A DNA stretch of 12,667 nucleotides from CAZCPB01 sp964540295. Its GTDB lineage: Bacteria > Planctomycetota > Phycisphaerae > Phycisphaerales > UBA1924. The position numbers were made by a program, and so were the translations under genes. The stretch is taken from NCBI GenBank assembly GCA_964540295.1, contig CAZIMT010000096.1, positions 1 to 12,667 of the forward strand, given 5' to 3'. The notes under the pieces are model-generated. The model had not been told where the DNA came from, searched no databases, and saw only the letters and a list, made by a program, of their open reading frames with translations. Shown piece by piece: positions 5,253 to 12,450 of the stretch. The number at the start of each line of letters is the position of its first letter. The stretch's first letter is position 1.

Positions 5253-7013
5253 ATGCGGAGTGATTCGGCGGTGACAAGGAAGAGAGAGAAAGAGTCGGCT
5301 CGCAGAGCCGACCTACCGAAGGCGTTCCTGTTGATGCTGTTGATGGTTCTTGTTCCGAGCGCCCGGGCTCAGTTCGGGGATTTGTTTGCTGCAAAGAAGA
5401 CCAACGATGTCACGATCGACAAAGTCGAGTTCGGGTTTGGCGGGCTGGTGCCTGTTGAGCAATGGACGCCGATGACCGTGTGGCTGACCGGCGGGCCGAA
5501 AGGTTTTAGTGGCCTCATGATCGTTGAGTACGCGCAGGACGCGACGCAGGCGGCGCGGATTGTTGCGCCTGCGGCGGCGACGCCGGGCGTGAGCGCGCCG
5601 GTGCAGGTGACAGTGTGCCTGCCCGCGAACCTAGACACCGTGTCGATCACGTTGATCGATCAGAACGAGAAAGGGCGAGCGTGGCAGAAGCTTTCGCGGT
5701 CCACGCTGGTCTCGGGTTCGGCCAATGAGGCGGCGCTGGAGTACGAGTCGTGCGAGGACCAGGCGTTGGTCGGTGTGCTGTTGCCCGCTTCGACGCTGGG
5801 CGCACTGCGAGTGAAGAACCCGATCTCCTCTGCGCGTCCTCAGTGGTACGGGTACGGCGGCTCCACGCCGGTTCGCCGCGAGTACCGCGGCGCCGCGGTC
5901 GACCCGGACGTCATGCCGACGAACTGGTCGGCATACGCCGGTTTGGCGGCGTTGGTGGTGCCGACGGAATCGCTGCGCGGCGCGAACACGGCGGCGATCA
6001 AGGCCGTGCGAACTTGGGTCAGCGGCGGCGGGCGGTTGGTGCTCTTGGTGCCCGCGGCCGGGGACAACTGGCGGCGCTGGTTGGGCGATGAATCGTCGAG
6101 GTTGATCGAGCTTGATGAATCGTCGCGGCACGACACACCTGTGGAATTGAGCGAGGCCGTGAAGCTTTCGGTGGTGGGGATCCCGGCGCGGCCGGAGGGC
6201 TACGCGCCAGGGCGTTTTACCGGCACGCCGCCCAAAGCGGACGAGGATCCGAACGCGCCTGAACCATCACTGGACAGGCCGCCCGGGTTCGATCCCAAAC
6301 CGGCGGCGAAAGTCGCGGGGCGAGCGGTAAGGCTGACCAAGGCGGGTGTCGCGGAGGGCTGGCGTGTGCGCTGGCCGGTAAAGGTCGGAGAGAACTCGCA
6401 GCTGGCCGGGTTGATCGGCGAGGGGCCGGTCGGGCTGGGATGGGTGACGGTGATCGGTGTTGAGCCGCAGATGACGGCGGAGGTTTCTTCGGCACCCGTG
6501 AACTCGTCGGTGTGGGCAGAGGCGTTGCGGTTCGCGGTACGAATGCCGGATAATCGTGCGCAGGGGAACTCGGCGAGTAATTTCTGGCAGCAGACGCAAT
6601 CGGGCCCGGATCATGCGAGCCGCGCGGCGTTGCAGCAGATCTTGGATTCGCTGAGCACGGTGCCGCCGATCGGGAACGGCGTGTTCATCGGCATCTTCGC
6701 GTGCCTGGTCGTGATGGCTTTCCTGGTCGGGCCGTTCGATGGGCTGGTGCTGAAGAAATTGAAGCTGCAGCATTTTTCGTGGCTGACCGCGTTGGTGTGG
6801 ATCGTGATCGCGTCGCTCGGAGCGTTCTTAGCGCCGTCGTTGTTGCGATCCGCAGAGACGCAGGTGAACCGCGTTTCGATCACGGACGTGGTGATGGACG
6901 CGCCGCGCAGCCCGAAGCGGCGCGGGCCAGCCTGGGTGTCGGGCGTGACGGGGATCTTCGCGGGAAGTCGCGGGGACTTTGCGATCGGCGGCGTGAACGA
7001 CGCGGCGTGGTAG
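5253..7013 (+). CDS. Secreted/membrane protein of the MoxR-VWA operon, N-terminal part up to an in-frame TAG
   Basis: This part has 586 residues from ATG 5253 (GGAG 9 nt upstream; GTG 5271 is an alternative). A signal peptide is clear: basic n-region, core AFLLMLLMVLV at about 24-34, and a probable cleavage after SARA (residue 39). A large extracytoplasmic region follows, including a Rossmann-like stretch (AALVVPTESLRGANTAAIKA, then WVSGGGRLVLLVP) similar to amidotransferase-like domains of BatA-associated proteins. Two TM helices occur at about 474-495 and 508-528, then the start of a second soluble domain (NRVSITDVVMD). That domain is cut by TAG at 7011-7013, directly after a TGG. The same frame continues without another stop to 7928, so the natural protein was probably about 891 residues with TGG in place of TAG. 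I do not recognise a named family; context suggests a partner of the VWA protein. Confidence 0.8.
   Translation: MRSDSAVTRKREKESARRADLPKAFLLMLLMVLVPSARAQFGDLFAAKKTNDVTIDKVEFGFGGLVPVEQWTPMTVWLTGGPKGFSGLMIVEYAQDATQAARIVAPAAATPGVSAPVQVTVCLPANLDTVSITLIDQNEKGRAWQKLSRSTLVSGSANEAALEYESCEDQALVGVLLPASTLGALRVKNPISSARPQWYGYGGSTPVRREYRGAAVDPDVMPTNWSAYAGLAALVVPTESLRGANTAAIKAVRTWVSGGGRLVLLVPAAGDNWRRWLGDESSRLIELDESSRHDTPVELSEAVKLSVVGIPARPEGYAPGRFTGTPPKADEDPNAPEPSLDRPPGFDPKPAAKVAGRAVRLTKAGVAEGWRVRWPVKVGENSQLAGLIGEGPVGLGWVTVIGVEPQMTAEVSSAPVNSSVWAEALRFAVRMPDNRAQGNSASNFWQQTQSGPDHASRAALQQILDSLSTVPPIGNGVFIGIFACLVVMAFLVGPFDGLVLKKLKLQHFSWLTALVWIVIASLGAFLAPSLLRSAETQVNRVSITDVVMDAPRSPKRRGPAWVSGVTGIFAGSRGDFAIGGVNDAAW
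5294..5316 (-). repeat. Right REP, inverted and in-frame within the downstream gene
   Basis: The hairpin GTCGGCTC-GCA-GAGCCGAC is followed by CTAC, the reverse complement of GTAG. It is read in frame as residues about 14-22 (ESARRADLP) of the protein starting at 5253, just before its signal-peptide hydrophobic core. Confidence 0.85.
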
Positions 7014-7928
7014 CGCGGGATCTCGGCCACCGTGCAGTTCGAGCGGCTCAAGCCGCGCGGGTTTCCGCCGATCCAGACCGTGCAGAGGCCGGGGCTGATC
7101 GCGAGCGAGCCGGGCAACGTGCCGGAGAGTCTGTGGCTTGGGCAGTGGACGTTCCGGACGGCGGCGGACGACGGGCCGAGCGAGACGCGGGTGGGTGCGG
7201 TGCTGTCATTGAACGCAGAGACTTGGGAAGCGACGGTGACGAACCTGCCGATCGGCGGCGTGATCGAGTCGGCATATCTCGTGCTCGCGAGCCAAGTGCT
7301 GAAGTTCGACGTGGCCACAGGCGTGACAGACCCGAACGGCCGATGGAGCGGGTCGGCGGCGTCGATCGCGGTGTTGAGCCGCAACGATCCGCTCAAGGCC
7401 GTGACGCTGACAGACGTGACCAAGTCGGCGCTGCGCGGTGACACGGCGTCGCTCACCACGGGGTTGGCAGGGGCGGCGGGGCGTTCGTGCTCGATGGCGC
7501 AGCGGATCGCGTCGGGCGAGTGGGCGATGTTGGCGCTGATTGTGACGGGCGGGCCGAGCGAGCCGGATGTTGGGCGCGATGCGCAGTACGGTCACACCCG
7601 CGTGTTTCGCGTGTTAGTGCCGTTGCAAGCCGAGCAGCGGGTTGAAGCGGTGGAGCTCCAGGCGCCAGCGTTGCCGGAGTATCCACGTGTGGCAGCCAAG
7701 GTTGTCCGTGTGCCCAAGAGGTTGGGTCTGCCGAACTCTCTCTCGGAATCTTTGACGGAGCCAGCATCGGGAGAAACTCCGAACGCTGTGGACGAGGAGC
7801 CGACCCCGACCGAGCCGGAAGCGAAGCCGGTCGGCGATGAACCCTCGCTCGAAGAGTCGAGTGACGATGCCGTTGAAAGCGTCCAAGAGACTTCATTGCC
7901 CATCCCCAAAACGGAGCGCTTACCTTGA
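7014..7928 (+). CDS. C-terminal domain of the same membrane protein, downstream of the in-frame TAG
   Basis: This segment is in the same frame as the preceding gene and lacks a signal peptide or TM segment of its own. The first possible start is GTG 7032 (298 residues), with only a poor GGGA 12 nt upstream, so independent translation looks unlikely. Residues run on naturally from the upstream part (NDAAW, stop, RGISATVQFERLKPRGFPP). A beta-rich soluble domain is followed by an acidic, Pro/Glu-rich tail (EEPTPTEPEAKPVGDEPSLE). The tail is probably disordered and lies on the outside of the membrane if the full protein is made. The gene ends with TGA at 7926-7928, overlapping the TTG start of the ABC ATPase. 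Readthrough, a sequencing error or a recent nonsense mutation are the three options. Confidence 0.65.
   Translation, partial: RGISATVQFERLKPRGFPPIQTVQRPGLIASEPGNVPESLWLGQWTFRTAADDGPSETRVGAVLSLNAETWEATVTNLPIGGVIESAYLVLASQVLKFDVATGVTDPNGRWSGSAASIAVLSRNDPLKAVTLTDVTKSALRGDTASLTTGLAGAAGRSCSMAQRIASGEWAMLALIVTGGPSEPDVGRDAQYGHTRVFRVLVPLQAEQRVEAVELQAPALPEYPRVAAKVVRVPKRLGLPNSLSESLTEPASGETPNAVDEEPTPTEPEAKPVGDEPSLEESSDDAVESVQETSLPIPKTERLP
7913..7916 (+). promoter_or_regulatory. Shine-Dalgarno GGAG supporting the TTG start of the ABC ATPase
   Basis: GGAG lies 8 nt before TTG 7925. No ATG or GTG gives a full-length ATPase, and the protein aligned from TTG begins with the usual MIEIRGLTKRFG, so the rare start is well supported. 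Confidence 0.7.
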
Positions 7929-8890
7929 TCGAGATCCGCGGGCTGACCAAGCGATTTGGCGATCTGGTGGCCTTGAACAACCTGACGCTGGAGATCGGGC
8001 CGGGCGAGGTCTTCGGGTTCATCGGGCCCAACGGCGCGGGCAAGAGCACGACGATGAAGATCCTCGCGTGCCTGTTGCGGCCCGACTCGGGCTCGGTCAA
8101 GGTTGGCGGGCTCGACGTGCGCACCGACGGCGACGAGATCCGCAAAATTATCGGGTACATGCCAGATTTCCTTGGTGTCTACGAGGACCTCACGGTGGAC
8201 GAGTACCTGCAGTTCTTCGCCGCGGCGTTCAAGATCGAGCGCAAGCGACGACGCAAGGTCGTGGACTCGGTGCTGGAGCTGACCGACCTGACAGTGAAGC
8301 GGCGGGCGATGGTGGACAGCCTGTCGCGCGGTATGCAGCAGCGCCTGGGCGTGGCGCGAGTGCTGATCCACGAGCCCAAGGTGCTGCTGCTGGACGAACC
8401 GGCCAGCGGGCTTGACCCGCGGGCGCGGATCGAGATGCGATCGCTGCTGACCGAGCTGGGACGGATGGGCAAGGTGCTGTTGGTCAGCTCGCACATTCTG
8501 ACCGAGCTGGGCGAAATGTCGACGAGCATCGGCATCATCGAGCGCGGCACGCTGCTGTACTCGGGGTCGTTGCAGGACGCGCTGTCGCGCGTGCGCGGCG
8601 GGGAACGCATCGGCGTGGTGCTCGAAACGGGCGGCGCGACGGCGAGGAGCTTGAAGCTCAAGCTCGAGGCCGACGCGCGAGTGGCGAAAGTGATCGACGT
8701 GCCGACGGAGAACGGCACGGCCTCGGGCGGGCCTCCGAAGGTGATCGTCGAGCTGACGCCGGGGCAGCACGGGCACCATTTTCTGCTGGAATTACTCGTG
8801 GCGAGCGGGGCGCGGGTCGCGTCGTTCACGCCCGAGGGTGTGAAGCTCGAGGACGCGTTCTTGAAACTGACCACTGGGGCGTTGCAGTGA
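7925..8890 (+). CDS. ABC transporter ATP-binding protein (ABC-2 / NatA-like)
   Basis: The protein has 321 residues and starts at TTG 7925 (TTGA overlap with the preceding stop). All ATPase motifs are present: Walker A GPNGAGKST at 34-42, signature LSRGMQQRLGVAR at 133-145, Walker B VLLLDEP at 153-159, D-loop SGLD at 161-164 and the switch His at 190 (SSHIL). The Q-loop position is Asp (GYMPDF, D81) rather than Gln, as in some ABC-2 exporters. The C-terminal 100 residues form the variable regulatory domain common to this group. It pairs with the permease encoded by the next gene to energise export or another membrane process. MoxR/DUF58/VWA genes beside an ABC-2 pair suggest joint function, which is inference. 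Substrate unknown. Confidence 0.95.
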   Translation: MIEIRGLTKRFGDLVALNNLTLEIGPGEVFGFIGPNGAGKSTTMKILACLLRPDSGSVKVGGLDVRTDGDEIRKIIGYMPDFLGVYEDLTVDEYLQFFAAAFKIERKRRRKVVDSVLELTDLTVKRRAMVDSLSRGMQQRLGVARVLIHEPKVLLLDEPASGLDPRARIEMRSLLTELGRMGKVLLVSSHILTELGEMSTSIGIIERGTLLYSGSLQDALSRVRGGERIGVVLETGGATARSLKLKLEADARVAKVIDVPTENGTASGGPPKVIVELTPGQHGHHFLLELLVASGARVASFTPEGVKLEDAFLKLTTGALQ

Positions 8891-10824
8891 ACGACCACGA
8901 TCTGAACGCGGTCACTGTCCCAGATTCGGCGCAAACGTCGAGCACGTCGCGCGCCGCGCCGTCAACCTCCCGTGGCCCGCGTTGGCGGCGTTGGGCTCGT
9001 CGTTGCAATCCGATGAGGCTGATCCCAACAGCGATCTTCGAAAAGGAGGTTCGCTCGCAGGGGCGGCGTTGGGGGACGTACCTGGGTCGAGGGCTATATG
9101 CGACGTTGATGCTGGGGTTGTTGCTGATCGTGTTTTTCGGGGTGACAGAGTGGCGTGGCCGTTCGGGGGGAGGGGCGCGAGCGTTGCAAGAGTTGCAGGA
9201 GCTCGCGCCGGGGCTGACGATGGCAGTACTGTGGTTTCAGTACGTGATGCTGGCGTTAATGGGCCCGCTCCTGGCCGGGCCGAGCATCTGCGATGAGCGC
9301 CGCACGGGGACGCTGGCGACGCTGCTGACGACGCCGTTGACCGCGGGCCAGATCGTGATCGGGAAGTTGCTGAGCGCGCTGGTGCAGATCGTGATCTTGG
9401 CGGCGCTGGCGACGCCGATGCTGCTGGTGATCCGCGTGTTCGGCGGGGTGCCGGTGGAGATTATCTTCGCGGGGTTAGCGCTGGCGATCTCGACTTCGGT
9501 GCTGGGGGCGGCGCTGGCGATCGGGGCCTCGGTGCGTGCGAAGCGCGGGACGATGGCGAGCGTGACGGGGTTTGTCTACGTAATGGCGCTGCACCTTGGG
9601 CCGATCATGGTCTTGGGTATCTTGTCGCTGTGGCCTGGGGCTATCGGCGGGCGGGCGACGTGGATGACATGGGGGTTTGTGACATGCGGGCCAGCGGTGA
9701 TGGGGGTGTTGTCGAGCGAGCTCTTTGGCGGCGGCGGGCCAGCGATCGGGTTGGGATCAACAAGCCTGTGGGTGCTGAACTGCGCGTACAGCCTTGCGCT
9801 CGCGGGGCTGGCGGTTTTCTGGGCGATCGTGCGTTTGAGGCGCGTGATGGTGGCGGTCGGCGCGGGTGCGCCAGCGGTCCCCACCAAGCGGAAGGCCAAG
9901 CGTGCGCCAGCGGTGCGGCGTGGCGTCGCGGGCACCACGGCGGGTGCGCCAGCGGCTTTGGTGGTTGATACCTCAGAGCCGATGAAGCGTGAGGGGCGTG
10001 AGCGTGGAGAGGTTTCGGATCGGCCGGTGCTATGGCGAGAGCTGCGGCAGCCGCTGTTTGCGCGAGCCCGAGATTTCTGGATCATCACGGTCGCGCTGGT
10101 GTCCATCATGGCCGGGATCATGCTCAAGTTCGGGGTGGAAGAAGCAGAGTTGTATCTCGTTCCGGTCGTTATCGGGATGTTCATTGTGCTGATCCAGGCC
10201 TCGACGCATTCGAGTTCGGCCGTGACAGGCGAGCGCGAGGGGCGGACGTGGGAGGTGCTGCTGACGACAGGGCTCTCGGCGTGGGGAATTCTGGTTGGCA
10301 AGACGTTGGGCTCTTTGAAGAAGATCGTGTACGTGCCGGCGATGGTGGCGCTGCTGCTGTGCACGGTCGGGCTGTGGAGCGGGCTGGTACACCCGGCGGT
10401 CTTGCCGCTGATTTTGCTTGTCGCGTCGGCTCCGGTGATTTTTCTGACCTGCACCGGCGTGCTGGCGAGCCTGGTTTTCAAACGGAGCGTTCACGCGGCG
10501 GCGGCGAACATCGGGCTGGCGCTGGCGTTGTGGGTCGGGTTGCCGATCGTGGTGCGGTTGCTCAACCTTCGCAACCCCGACACGTTTCTGACGTTGACGA
10601 ACCCGATGATGGTCATCGCGGCGGCAACCGAGGGAGGCATTCATGAGCCTCCTGCGTTGACGCTTGAAGCGATGCGGTTTCACGGGCCGATGAGTGGGTC
10701 GATGAGGGTATGGGAGTTCACGAGCTACGTGGTTCTGTACTGGGTTGCGTACGTTGGCGCGGGGCTGGGGGCGTTGGCCGCTGGCGTGGCTGTATTCAAC
10801 GCTCGCACCGGTCGATCGTCGTGA
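8887..10824 (+). CDS. ABC-2 type permease, tandem-duplicated 12-TM form
   Basis: The protein has 645 residues from GTG 8887, whose last bases overlap the ATPase stop (GTGA). After a basic cytoplasmic N-terminus there are two six-TM halves. Each half begins with a similar amphipathic segment (IFEKEVRSQGRRW at about 50 and VLWRELRQPLFARARDFW at about 379). Each also has the ABC-2 coupling-helix motif: DERRTGTLATLLTTPL at about 136-151 and TGEREGRTWEVLLTTGL at about 447-463. The halves are joined by a basic Ala/Pro-rich linker (about 322-378) encoded partly by a repeated 12-mer. The duplicated form would give a complete pore from one chain, or a dimer of such chains. Substrate cannot be told from sequence. 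Confidence 0.93.
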   Translation: MNDHDLNAVTVPDSAQTSSTSRAAPSTSRGPRWRRWARRCNPMRLIPTAIFEKEVRSQGRRWGTYLGRGLYATLMLGLLLIVFFGVTEWRGRSGGGARALQELQELAPGLTMAVLWFQYVMLALMGPLLAGPSICDERRTGTLATLLTTPLTAGQIVIGKLLSALVQIVILAALATPMLLVIRVFGGVPVEIIFAGLALAISTSVLGAALAIGASVRAKRGTMASVTGFVYVMALHLGPIMVLGILSLWPGAIGGRATWMTWGFVTCGPAVMGVLSSELFGGGGPAIGLGSTSLWVLNCAYSLALAGLAVFWAIVRLRRVMVAVGAGAPAVPTKRKAKRAPAVRRGVAGTTAGAPAALVVDTSEPMKREGRERGEVSDRPVLWRELRQPLFARARDFWIITVALVSIMAGIMLKFGVEEAELYLVPVVIGMFIVLIQASTHSSSAVTGEREGRTWEVLLTTGLSAWGILVGKTLGSLKKIVYVPAMVALLLCTVGLWSGLVHPAVLPLILLVASAPVIFLTCTGVLASLVFKRSVHAAAANIGLALALWVGLPIVVRLLNLRNPDTFLTLTNPMMVIAAATEGGIHEPPALTLEAMRFHGPMSGSMRVWEFTSYVVLYWVAYVGAGLGALAAGVAVFNARTGRSS

Positions 10825-10881
10825 AGCGGATCACGATCGATCGGCCCGCGCTCGTTCTTGCCGGGCTCTGTACGATGCGGT

Positions 10882-11262
10882 ATGAGCATCGTCGGGCACG
10901 GGATTGACATTGTGAAGGTGAGCCGCATCGCGAGGATGCTGGCCGAACACGGCGAGCGTTTTTTGGAGCGGTGTTTTACGCCCGACGAGCGAGCGTACGC
11001 GCTGCGCGGGCCGCGTGCGGCCGAGCACCTGGCGGCGCGGTTCGCGGCCAAGGAGGCGGTGCTCAAGGCGCTGGGCACAGGTTGGCGCAACGGGATCGGG
11101 TGGACAGACGTGGAGGTTGTGCTGGAGCCCTCCGGCAGGCCGACGGTGAGGCTTTGGAATGTGGCGCTCGAGACGGCGCAGAGGTTGGGGATCGTGCGCT
11201 GGTCGCTGTCGCTGAGCCATACGGATGAGTTGGCGGCGGCCTCGGCGGTGGGGAGCTCGTGA
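10882..11262 (+). CDS. acpS: Holo-[acyl-carrier-protein] synthase
   Basis: The protein has 126 residues, the normal length, from ATG 10882; an upstream in-frame ATG at 10858 would add eight atypical residues. It transfers 4'-phosphopantetheine from CoA to the conserved serine of acyl carrier protein, needed for fatty acid synthesis in the cytoplasm. Diagnostic motifs are GHGIDIVKVSRI with Asp9, RFLERCFTPDE, ARFAAKEAVLKALGTG with Glu58 (the two Mg-binding acids at the same positions as in E. coli AcpS) and SLSHTDELAAASAV. It follows the permease gene by 57 nt with no clear Shine-Dalgarno and no promoter I can identify. It may be read from the operon or from its own weak promoter. No functional link to the ABC system is implied. 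Confidence 0.95.
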   Translation: MSIVGHGIDIVKVSRIARMLAEHGERFLERCFTPDERAYALRGPRAAEHLAARFAAKEAVLKALGTGWRNGIGWTDVEVVLEPSGRPTVRLWNVALETAQRLGIVRWSLSLSHTDELAAASAVGSS

Positions 11263-11312
11263 GATTGATCGCGTGTGTAGAAAAGCGGAGAGCCCGGGCG
11301 AAGCTTTGGTAA

Positions 11313-11333
11313 CCGCGCGGTGTGTCTGCGCGG
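11313..11333. terminator. Possible hairpin between convergent genes
   Basis: CCGCGC and GCGCGG form a 6-bp stem with a 9-nt loop in the 131-nt gap between acpS and the convergent gene. There is no U-tract on either side and an alternative hairpin with neighbouring GCGC sequences is possible, so this is only a weak candidate for a terminator. I see nothing else in the gap. Confidence 0.25.
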
Positions 11334-11393
11334 CGTCAGCGCGCGAGTGATCGAGATATGAAATTGGTTTGAAGAAAAATCGGAGAGCTCTTT

Positions 11394-12437
11394 CTACCTG
11401 GTCGGCTCTGGCGCTGGTTTGGCCAAGTCGGCTTGGCGTTGCGCGGCCAGGGTATAGAACTCGGTGGCGTACCACTGCTGCCAAGCGAGAATGTCCCACG
11501 CGAGGCCTTGCGTGGATTGGCCGGTCGCCTCGGTGGAGAGGGCGATCAGGCGGCGGTTGATGCCGATGCGGTAGGAGGTGGTGACGGCGGCGTCGTGGAC
11601 GCGCAGCAAGACGCCCTCGGTGATGACAGAGAGCGTGGGGTCGAAGGCGACGGCATTGTTGCCGACGACGGGGGTGAGGTCGCTCACGAAGGCGTGCTGC
11701 TTGCCGATGGCGATCCAGGCCTTGTCGCCGCCGCCGGAGGGCCCCGAGCCGGTCTGAGCTTGGCCCAGTTGGGCCGGGATAAGCCAGGCGATGGCCTCGT
11801 ACATGTGAAGTGTCTGGGCGAGTTCGGCGGCCGCCTCCATCTGTGCCTCTTGGCCAGATTGGAGAGCGCGGTGGACGACCTCGCGGACGCCCGGCGAGGA
11901 GATGCCTTTGAAACCGCCGGTGCCGACCCGCTCAAGGAGCTTGGCGGCGGCGTCGGCTCGCATGGTGAGCGACATGTCGTTGACGGCCATCCATGCGAGG
12001 GCGGTGCTGGCAGCCTCTTGTCGATTGGCGGTCTGTTCGGTGGCGAAGAGTTCGACGAGCGCGCCACGGACGTCGTCGCCCTCGCCCTTGGTGACTTCGA
12101 TCAAGGCCGGGTAGTGACGAGGGTCGTTGAAGGCGAGAAGCTTGGCGATTCCTTCCTGCCGGATCGACGTGACGCGAACATCGCCGAGGAACTTGCGGCG
12201 AATCTTGCGCATCTCAACCTCAGCGGCCTTCTGTTTCTTGATGAGTTCGGCCTGGGCTTTGGCGCGTGGGCTGTCGAAGTCTTCGGTGCTGCGGACCCAG
12301 AAGGGTGAGGCGGCTTCGGGTTCGGATTGGGGTTGAGATTGGGCTAGCGCGGCGGTCGCGGTGATGATCGTCAATGCGACGGCGAGGCGTGCGGCTGGGC
12401 ACGATGCGAGTTGAGAGAGGCTGGTCGCGTGCGACAT
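11394..12437 (-). CDS. Exported helix-rich protein of unknown function
   Basis: The protein has 347 residues. The start at 12437 is supported by GGAG 9 nt upstream. A signal peptide is visible (hydrophobic core AVALTIITATAALA at about 19-32, cleavage after ALA, residue 32), so the protein is exported. The mature part has a charged coiled-coil-like segment at about 56-84 (RAKAQAELIKKQKAAEVEMR), then paired helices resembling HEAT/armadillo repeats (SIRQEGIAKLLAFNDPRHYP; DDVRGALVELFA; EAASTALAWMAV). A C-terminal beta-containing region (about 235-300) and an aromatic helix (AWDILAWQQWYATEFY) follow. I do not recognise a named family; similar-looking secreted HEAT-type proteins of unknown role are common in Planctomycetota. 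It is convergent with acpS. Its coding strand is C-rich, following the + strand G excess of this side of the window rather than a coding-strand bias. Confidence 0.85.
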   Translation of the reverse strand: MSHATSLSQLASCPAARLAVALTIITATAALAQSQPQSEPEAASPFWVRSTEDFDSPRAKAQAELIKKQKAAEVEMRKIRRKFLGDVRVTSIRQEGIAKLLAFNDPRHYPALIEVTKGEGDDVRGALVELFATEQTANRQEAASTALAWMAVNDMSLTMRADAAAKLLERVGTGGFKGISSPGVREVVHRALQSGQEAQMEAAAELAQTLHMYEAIAWLIPAQLGQAQTGSGPSGGGDKAWIAIGKQHAFVSDLTPVVGNNAVAFDPTLSVITEGVLLRVHDAAVTTSYRIGINRRLIALSTEATGQSTQGLAWDILAWQQWYATEFYTLAAQRQADLAKPAPEPTR

Positions 12438-12446
12438 AAGTTAGTA

Positions 12447-12450
12447 CTCC
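12447..12450 (-). promoter_or_regulatory. Shine-Dalgarno of the - strand gene
   Basis: CTCC on the + strand reads GGAG on the - strand, 9 nt before the start codon, supporting the annotated start. Confidence 0.6.

Larger units (their letters stand above)
5181..5316. repeat. Element C: REPIN (two inverted REP hairpins)
   Basis: Two 23-bp REP sequences in opposite orientation (22 of 23 identical as inverted repeats) are separated by 90 bp. Each has the tetranucleotide GTAG beside an 8-bp-stem, 3-nt-loop hairpin, the layout described for REP sequences mobilised by RAYT (IS200/IS605-like TnpA) transposases. The interior contains the Shine-Dalgarno and start codon of the downstream membrane-protein gene. 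No RAYT gene is in the window. Confidence 0.82.

Noticed and set aside
4645..5394. A 249-codon - strand frame opposite the end of the VWA gene.
   Set aside because: It has a His/Arg/Gln-rich composition and no motif, and is antisense to clear VWA-protein sequence and the REPIN.
7680..7700. TATCCACGTGTGG, similar to a DnaA box, considered as support for an origin near the skew switch.
   Set aside because: It is a single imperfect match inside a coding region, several kilobases from the skew change, without clustering or an AT-rich stretch.
10825..10881. A possible promoter before acpS with TTCTTG and TACGAT.
   Set aside because: The two hexamers are only 10 nt apart, far from the usual 16-18 nt spacing.
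11433..12308. A 291-codon open frame on the + strand opposite the exported protein gene.
   Set aside because: It lacks domain-like sequence and a ribosome site and mirrors a well-supported gene with a signal peptide and Shine-Dalgarno on the other strand. Long antisense frames are common at this GC content.
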